Under the pieces are notes generated by a model. That model searched no databases, was not told the origin of the DNA, and saw only the letters and a list, made by a program, of their open reading frames with translations. From contig CAUEQX010000024.1 in the NCBI GenBank assembly GCA_959020035.1, positions 1-16,519 on the forward strand: a stretch of 16,519 nucleotides of DNA, written 5' to 3'. The position numbers were made by a program, and so were the translations under genes. Origin of the DNA: an uncultured Collinsella sp. (GTDB taxonomy: Bacteria; Actinomycetota; Coriobacteriia; Coriobacteriales; Coriobacteriaceae). Below, piece after piece: positions 13,586-16,519 of this stretch (position 1 is its first letter; the number at the start of each line of letters is the position of its first letter).

Positions 13586-14332
13586 ATGCTTGCGGAAGAT
13601 AGGCTCAACGCGATTGTGTCGATGGTGCAGCAGGCCGGCTCGGTTACCGTACCGGAGCTTGCTGAAGCCCTGGGCGTGACACCGTCCACCATTCGGCGCG
13701 ACTTGCAGACGCTCGACCGCGCACACCGCATCGCCAAGGTACACGGAGGCGCGACGAGTCTGGAGCGCGCGCATGTGACGCGCGACCTGACGATCGGCGA
13801 GCGCAGCGATCTCCATAACGATGACAAGGAGCGCATCTGCGCCCGTGCTGCGGCCCTGGTGGAGCCCGATAGCTTTGTGTATATCGATTCGGGCTCCACG
13901 ACGCTCAAGCTCATCGAGCATCTTCCGCATCTCGACGGCGTCACCTATGTGACCGATTCTGTGCTCCATGCTCAGCATCTTGCCCTGCGCGGTATGCGCA
14001 CCGTGGTGCTGGGCGGCGAACTCAAGCCCGAGACCGAGGCGCTCGTTGGCCCCGATGCTTTGGCAACCCTGGACCGCTATAACTTCAACTGCGGCTTTTG
14101 GGGCTCCAATGGCATCGCCGCCGAGCAAGGTCTCACCACACCGGATATCGAGGAAGCACAGGTCAAGCGTATCTCGATGCGCCATACCGCTAAACGCTTC
14201 GTAATCTCGGACGCCAGCAAATTTGGCATGGTGGCGCCCGTCAAGTTTGCGGACTTCCGCGACGCAACGATCATCACTACGGGCGAGGTGCCCGCCAAGT
14301 ACCAGTCGATGGACAACGTCATCACGGTCTAG
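13586..14332 (+). CDS. DeoR-family transcriptional regulator
   Basis: A 248-aa repressor-type protein. The N-terminal winged helix-turn-helix reads RLNAIVSMVQQAGSVTVPEL, then VTPSTIRRDLQTLD (31-44) as the recognition helix, and KVHGGATSLE, a DeoR hallmark. The C-terminal sensor domain contains DSGSTTLKLIEHL (101-113), the phosphosugar-binding loop typical of the family, and later KFGMVAPVKFADF. Such proteins usually respond to a phosphorylated sugar and control adjacent catabolic genes. It starts 3 nt after the dehydrogenase stop with GAGGAGG inside that gene as ribosome binding site, so autoregulation of the pair through the palindromes at 12321-12447 is likely (inference). Confidence 0.95.
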   Translation: MLAEDRLNAIVSMVQQAGSVTVPELAEALGVTPSTIRRDLQTLDRAHRIAKVHGGATSLERAHVTRDLTIGERSDLHNDDKERICARAAALVEPDSFVYIDSGSTTLKLIEHLPHLDGVTYVTDSVLHAQHLALRGMRTVVLGGELKPETEALVGPDALATLDRYNFNCGFWGSNGIAAEQGLTTPDIEEAQVKRISMRHTAKRFVISDASKFGMVAPVKFADFRDATIITTGEVPAKYQSMDNVITV

Positions 14333-14349
14333 CGATGGGACAAGGCCAA

Positions 14350-14386
14350 AACCACCACAAAGGTGCCTGTCCCCATTGTGGTGGTT
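14350..14386. repeat. Hairpin element A with CCTGTCCC loop
   Basis: AACCACCACAA (14350-14360) pairs exactly with TTGTGGTGGTT (14376-14386) around a 15-nt loop, AGGTGCCTGTCCCCA. CCTGTCCC occupies loop positions 6-13, the same place as in the unrelated-stem hairpin at 14737-14779. It begins 18 nt after the deoR-type stop. It lacks a T-run, so it looks more like a dispersed repeat than a classic terminator. Confidence 0.75.
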
Positions 14387-14418
14387 AGCAACGAAAACCG
14401 ATTAGTTTTCTCAATAGA

Positions 14419-14453
14419 AAAGCGGCAACGTCCATCACGGGCGTTGCCGCTTT
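14419..14453. terminator. Probable bidirectional terminator between convergent genes
   Basis: A 15-bp stem with one T-G wobble: 14419-14433 pairs with 14439-14453 around the loop ATCAC. The core is GCGGCAACG / CGTTGCCGC with A-rich and T-rich ends. On the plus strand few Ts follow; on the minus strand TTTT follows, so it may serve either direction. Confidence 0.75.
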
Positions 14454-14469
14454 CGTTGTCTGCCGGTTT

Positions 14470-14687
14470 GTCTAAGTCTGTAACAACTGGACCGTCAAAA
14501 GTGGGATAGATGTTACAGATTGAGATTCTTCCGAACCGCGCCGTCCCTTTGTCTCGATCTGTAACATCTGGGACCGATTTTGCCGAGTTATTGTTACAGA
14601 TTGAGATTTTCCCTTAAGGGGGATTCGAATGTCTCGATCTGTAACAGATAGACCGGAAAATGGGTTCTAACTGTTACAGATCGAGAC
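14470..14687. repeat. Array of six alternating 16-bp motifs (three inverted-repeat units)
   Basis: The motif GTCTCGATCTGTAACA occurs forward at 14470-14485 (13/16), 14551-14566 and 14631-14646, and reversed (TGTTACAGATCGAGAC) at 14511-14526 (14/16), 14592-14607 (14/16) and 14672-14687. Forward starts are 81 and 80 bp apart, reversed starts 81 and 80. Each unit is 57 bp: forward motif, 25-nt spacer, reversed motif; units are 23-24 bp apart. The within-unit spacers share a GACCG core. No gene lies here. Alternating orientation excludes a CRISPR. A REP-like element or a multi-site protein-binding array fits. Confidence 0.9.
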
Positions 14688-14736
14688 GTTTTGGGACCGC
14701 GGCTGAGCCATCGTGACGGCTTGACGTTTGCCCAGA

Positions 14737-14779
14737 TAAAACCTGCCAAAATAAACCTGTCCCTTTTTGGCAGGTTTTA
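14737..14779. repeat. Hairpin element B with CCTGTCCC loop at the 3' end of the RluA-family gene
   Basis: TAAAACCTGCCAAA (14737-14750) pairs exactly with TTTGGCAGGTTTTA (14766-14779) around a 15-nt loop, ATAAACCTGTCCCTT. On the minus strand it begins with the stop codon TAA of the pseudouridine synthase gene and ends in TTTTA, so it probably acts as that gene's terminator. Its loop motif is the same as in the hairpin at 14350-14386. Confidence 0.8.
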
Positions 14780-15436
14780 GGGCTCCCAGGGGCAGGGGGC
14801 TTCGATGTGGATGTGCTCACCGGTTACGGGATGCGTGAAGGACACGCTGTGGGCATGGAGCATCAGGCCGCAGGGACGCGGCGTGCCGTAGAGCTCGTCG
14901 CCTACCAGGGGATGACGCTCGCTCGCCAGATGTACACGGATTTGGTGCTTGCGGCCGGTGAGCAGCTCGACATCGATATACGAACGCGTGGGCAGGCCAC
15001 GACGGCTCTTAAGACGCTTGAGTACCTTGACGCGCGTCTGAGACGGCTTGCCGCTGGCGCCAACGCGCATCTTGCGGCTATCGTGGCGGTCGCGCGCGAT
15101 GGGCTTGTCGATGAGCTTTTCGTTCCAGTCGATCTTGCCCTCGGCGAGCGCCAGATAGTGCTTTTCGAACGCGTGGTCGATGACCATCTGGTCAAAGGCG
15201 GGCTGCGTCTGCTTGTCGAGCGAGAACAGCACCACGCCGGTGGTGTCACGGTCCAGGCGATTGAGCGGCTGCATGTCGGTCGCGGCAAAGCCGTCGCCCA
15301 TCGCCAGCAGCAGGTCGCTGGCGTAGTCGGTGAGCGTGCGTTCACCGGTGCCGTCGCCGTGGACGATCATGCCGGCGGGCTTGTCGATGGCCATGAGCCA
15401 GGCATCGCAGTAGAGGACTTGAGGTTCTTCGTTCAC
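14777..15436 (-). CDS. RluA-family RNA pseudouridine synthase
   Basis: Isomerises specific uridines in rRNA or tRNA to pseudouridine. It has 219 aa with the catalytic-domain motifs in order: AIDKPAGMIVHGDG (16-29), NRLDRDTTGVVLFS (59-72, catalytic D62), KHYLALAEGKI, and the C-terminal ELLTGRKHQIRVHLA with HPLVGDELYG. The first motif residue is Asn where most RluA proteins have His, a tolerated variation. There is no N-terminal S4 domain, so it resembles the short RluA/TruC-like forms; the target site cannot be inferred. The start is GTG at 15436, with AAAGG 7 nt upstream. It lies 15 nt after the U32 peptidase-family stop and is probably co-transcribed with it. Confidence 0.93.
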   Translation of the reverse strand: MNEEPQVLYCDAWLMAIDKPAGMIVHGDGTGERTLTDYASDLLLAMGDGFAATDMQPLNRLDRDTTGVVLFSLDKQTQPAFDQMVIDHAFEKHYLALAEGKIDWNEKLIDKPIARDRHDSRKMRVGASGKPSQTRVKVLKRLKSRRGLPTRSYIDVELLTGRKHQIRVHLASERHPLVGDELYGTPRPCGLMLHAHSVSFTHPVTGEHIHIEAPCPWEP

Positions 15437-15451
15437 GTGTAAGCCTTTCGG

Positions 15452-16519
15452 TTAGCTGATTCCCACAAACATGCAGCCCGAGGTCGCCCCGCGCAGGCGG
15501 ACGGCGGGCTTGCGGCCGGCTTGAGCCGCCTCGACGGCGCGACGGACGCGAGCGACGGCACGGCCAATCTCATCGGCCTCGAGCAAGGTTCCGTCGACCA
15601 TAAGACGACGGACGCCGGCGTCGAGCAACTGCGGTACCTGCGGCGTGAGGTCGATGGGGTAGACGTCGTACAAGCGAGAGCGGCCGTGGATGTCGGTGTG
15701 CACGGGCATGACCTTTCCGTCGATATTCTTGAGCGACAGCTTGCGGGCGCGCAGACGGCAGCTGGCACAATCGTGGATGCAGCCATTGGCCACCTGCAGG
15801 ATGCAATGCTCGCTTGTCATGACGCGCGGGCGGCCAAAGACGGTGATGCCCAGAGCCGCGGGCGCGGCGGCGCCGAGCGAGACAATCTCGTCGAGTGTGA
15901 TCTCGGGCGAGAGCCAAAACGCACCGGCTCCGCGCTTGGCAAGCGCCTCCATGCAGGGCGTGTTGTGCACCGGCAGGCAAGAGCGAATCTCGGCCGTGGC
16001 GCCAACCTGGGAGGCCAGGGCAAGCTCAGAGATGTTGCCAATAGCGACCGTAGCGCCGGCAACAACCCACGGGTCGACGCGTACGTGGTCAACGGCACGG
16101 CAGACCTCGTCGAGCACGGGCACGATGCCCTGCTCAAATGCGTCGGCGGGGGAGAGCTCGGCCGCATCGAGCGCGTCGGTGGTCATGTAGATGCGCGTTG
16201 CACCCTCCGCTCGCGCTGCCTCGGCGGCCTCGAGCGAGGTGACGGTGGCGCAGATCTGCGGCTCGTCGCGGTAGTGCTCGGGCATGGGCCTCGTACATTT
16301 GTCGAGCACCGGCAGCTCGAGCGTGCGGGCACGCTCGTCATACGGTGCCAGAATGGCCTCCTCCAGCGCCTTGCAGGCGGCGGCGCGCACCTTGTGCACG
16401 GCGGAGAAGCCCATGCCGCAGCCCTTATCGAGCGCCACATCAAAGCTCGCGGACTCAAAGGGCGAGGACCCCATGCGGCCCACATGCTCTACCAGATCGG
16501 ACGCCTCGACCGCGCGGGT
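15452..16519 (-). CDS. Peptidase U32-family protein (C-terminal part, cut by right window edge)
   Basis: The frame remains open to the last base, so the N-terminus lies outside; about 355 codons are visible. A GTG at 16483 is unlikely to be the real start because TRAVEASDLVEHV reads through it without interruption into GRMGSSPFESASFDVALDKG. The segment SEHCILQVANGCIHDCASCRLR (core CILQVANGCIHDCASC) is a cysteine cluster of the U32 type, and VYPIDLTPQVPQLLDAGVRRLMVDGT (core QLLDAGVRRLMVDGT) matches the end of the barrel. U32 proteins include collagenase-like proteases and the tRNA/ubiquinone hydroxylation factors TrhP and UbiU/V, where such cysteines bind an iron-sulfur cluster; which role applies here is unclear. 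It lies upstream of the RluA-family gene on the same strand. Confidence 0.85.
   Translation of the reverse strand, partial: TRAVEASDLVEHVGRMGSSPFESASFDVALDKGCGMGFSAVHKVRAAACKALEEAILAPYDERARTLELPVLDKCTRPMPEHYRDEPQICATVTSLEAAEAARAEGATRIYMTTDALDAAELSPADAFEQGIVPVLDEVCRAVDHVRVDPWVVAGATVAIGNISELALASQVGATAEIRSCLPVHNTPCMEALAKRGAGAFWLSPEITLDEIVSLGAAAPAALGITVFGRPRVMTSEHCILQVANGCIHDCASCRLRARKLSLKNIDGKVMPVHTDIHGRSRLYDVYPIDLTPQVPQLLDAGVRRLMVDGTLLEADEIGRAVARVRRAVEAAQAGRKPAVRLRGATSGCMFVGIS

Noticed and set aside
14470..14687. CRISPR array
   Set aside because: Repeats are regularly spaced with 23-25 bp between, but they alternate in orientation, spacers share sequence (GACCG core), there are only six, and no cas gene is present.
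14807..15442. 211-codon plus-strand frame opposite the RluA-family gene
   Set aside because: It mirrors a strongly conserved pseudouridine synthase and has no family motif of its own.

Overview
The window looks like chromosomal DNA from an actinobacterium of the class Coriobacteriia, most likely Collinsella or a close relative. This is inferred from GC-rich codons, a fused acetyl-CoA carboxylase carboxyltransferase (accDA), ribosomal protein L24 with a C-terminal zinc ribbon, and overall protein resemblance. No rRNA, tRNA, CRISPR array, transposase or prophage gene was seen.

Layout. (1) 1-2554: the 3' part of accC (biotin carboxylase) overlapping accDA, two enzymes of malonyl-CoA synthesis. 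(2) 2571-3809: an orphan PTS EIIC-like permease with a strong terminator. (3) 3961-5781: a CDF exporter with a manganese-type metal site, then a histidine phosphatase. (4) 5782-6229: no conventional gene; it holds a perfect 44-bp inverted repeat (5817-5971) and a structured leader. (5) 6230-12018: twelve ribosomal protein genes, rplC-rplD-rplW-rplB-rpsS-rplV-rpsC-rplP-rpmC-rpsQ-rplN-rplX, closed by a terminator. The cluster lacks rpsJ in front and rplE onward behind. (6) 12019-12502: degenerate GGGGACAG repeats, then a palindrome-rich control region. (7) 12503-14332: a Gfo/Idh/MocA dehydrogenase and a DeoR-type repressor as a two-gene unit. (8) 14333-14776: a convergent intergenic region packed with repeats. 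(9) 14777-16519, minus strand: an RluA-family pseudouridine synthase preceded by a U32 peptidase-family gene that runs off the right edge.

The most interesting non-coding signals are these. Two copies of a 26-bp element (23/26 identical) lie upstream of rplC and rplB; each opens a 26-codon frame starting MDTP. Three structured gaps divide the ribosomal cluster into rplC-D-W, rplB...rpsQ and rplN-X, and each contains a 26-codon upstream frame. Six 16-bp motifs at 14470-14687 alternate in orientation every 39-41 bp. Two hairpins with unrelated stems carry the same CCTGTCCC at the same place in a 15-nt loop. All of these rest on reading the sequence only; no search or folding program was run.
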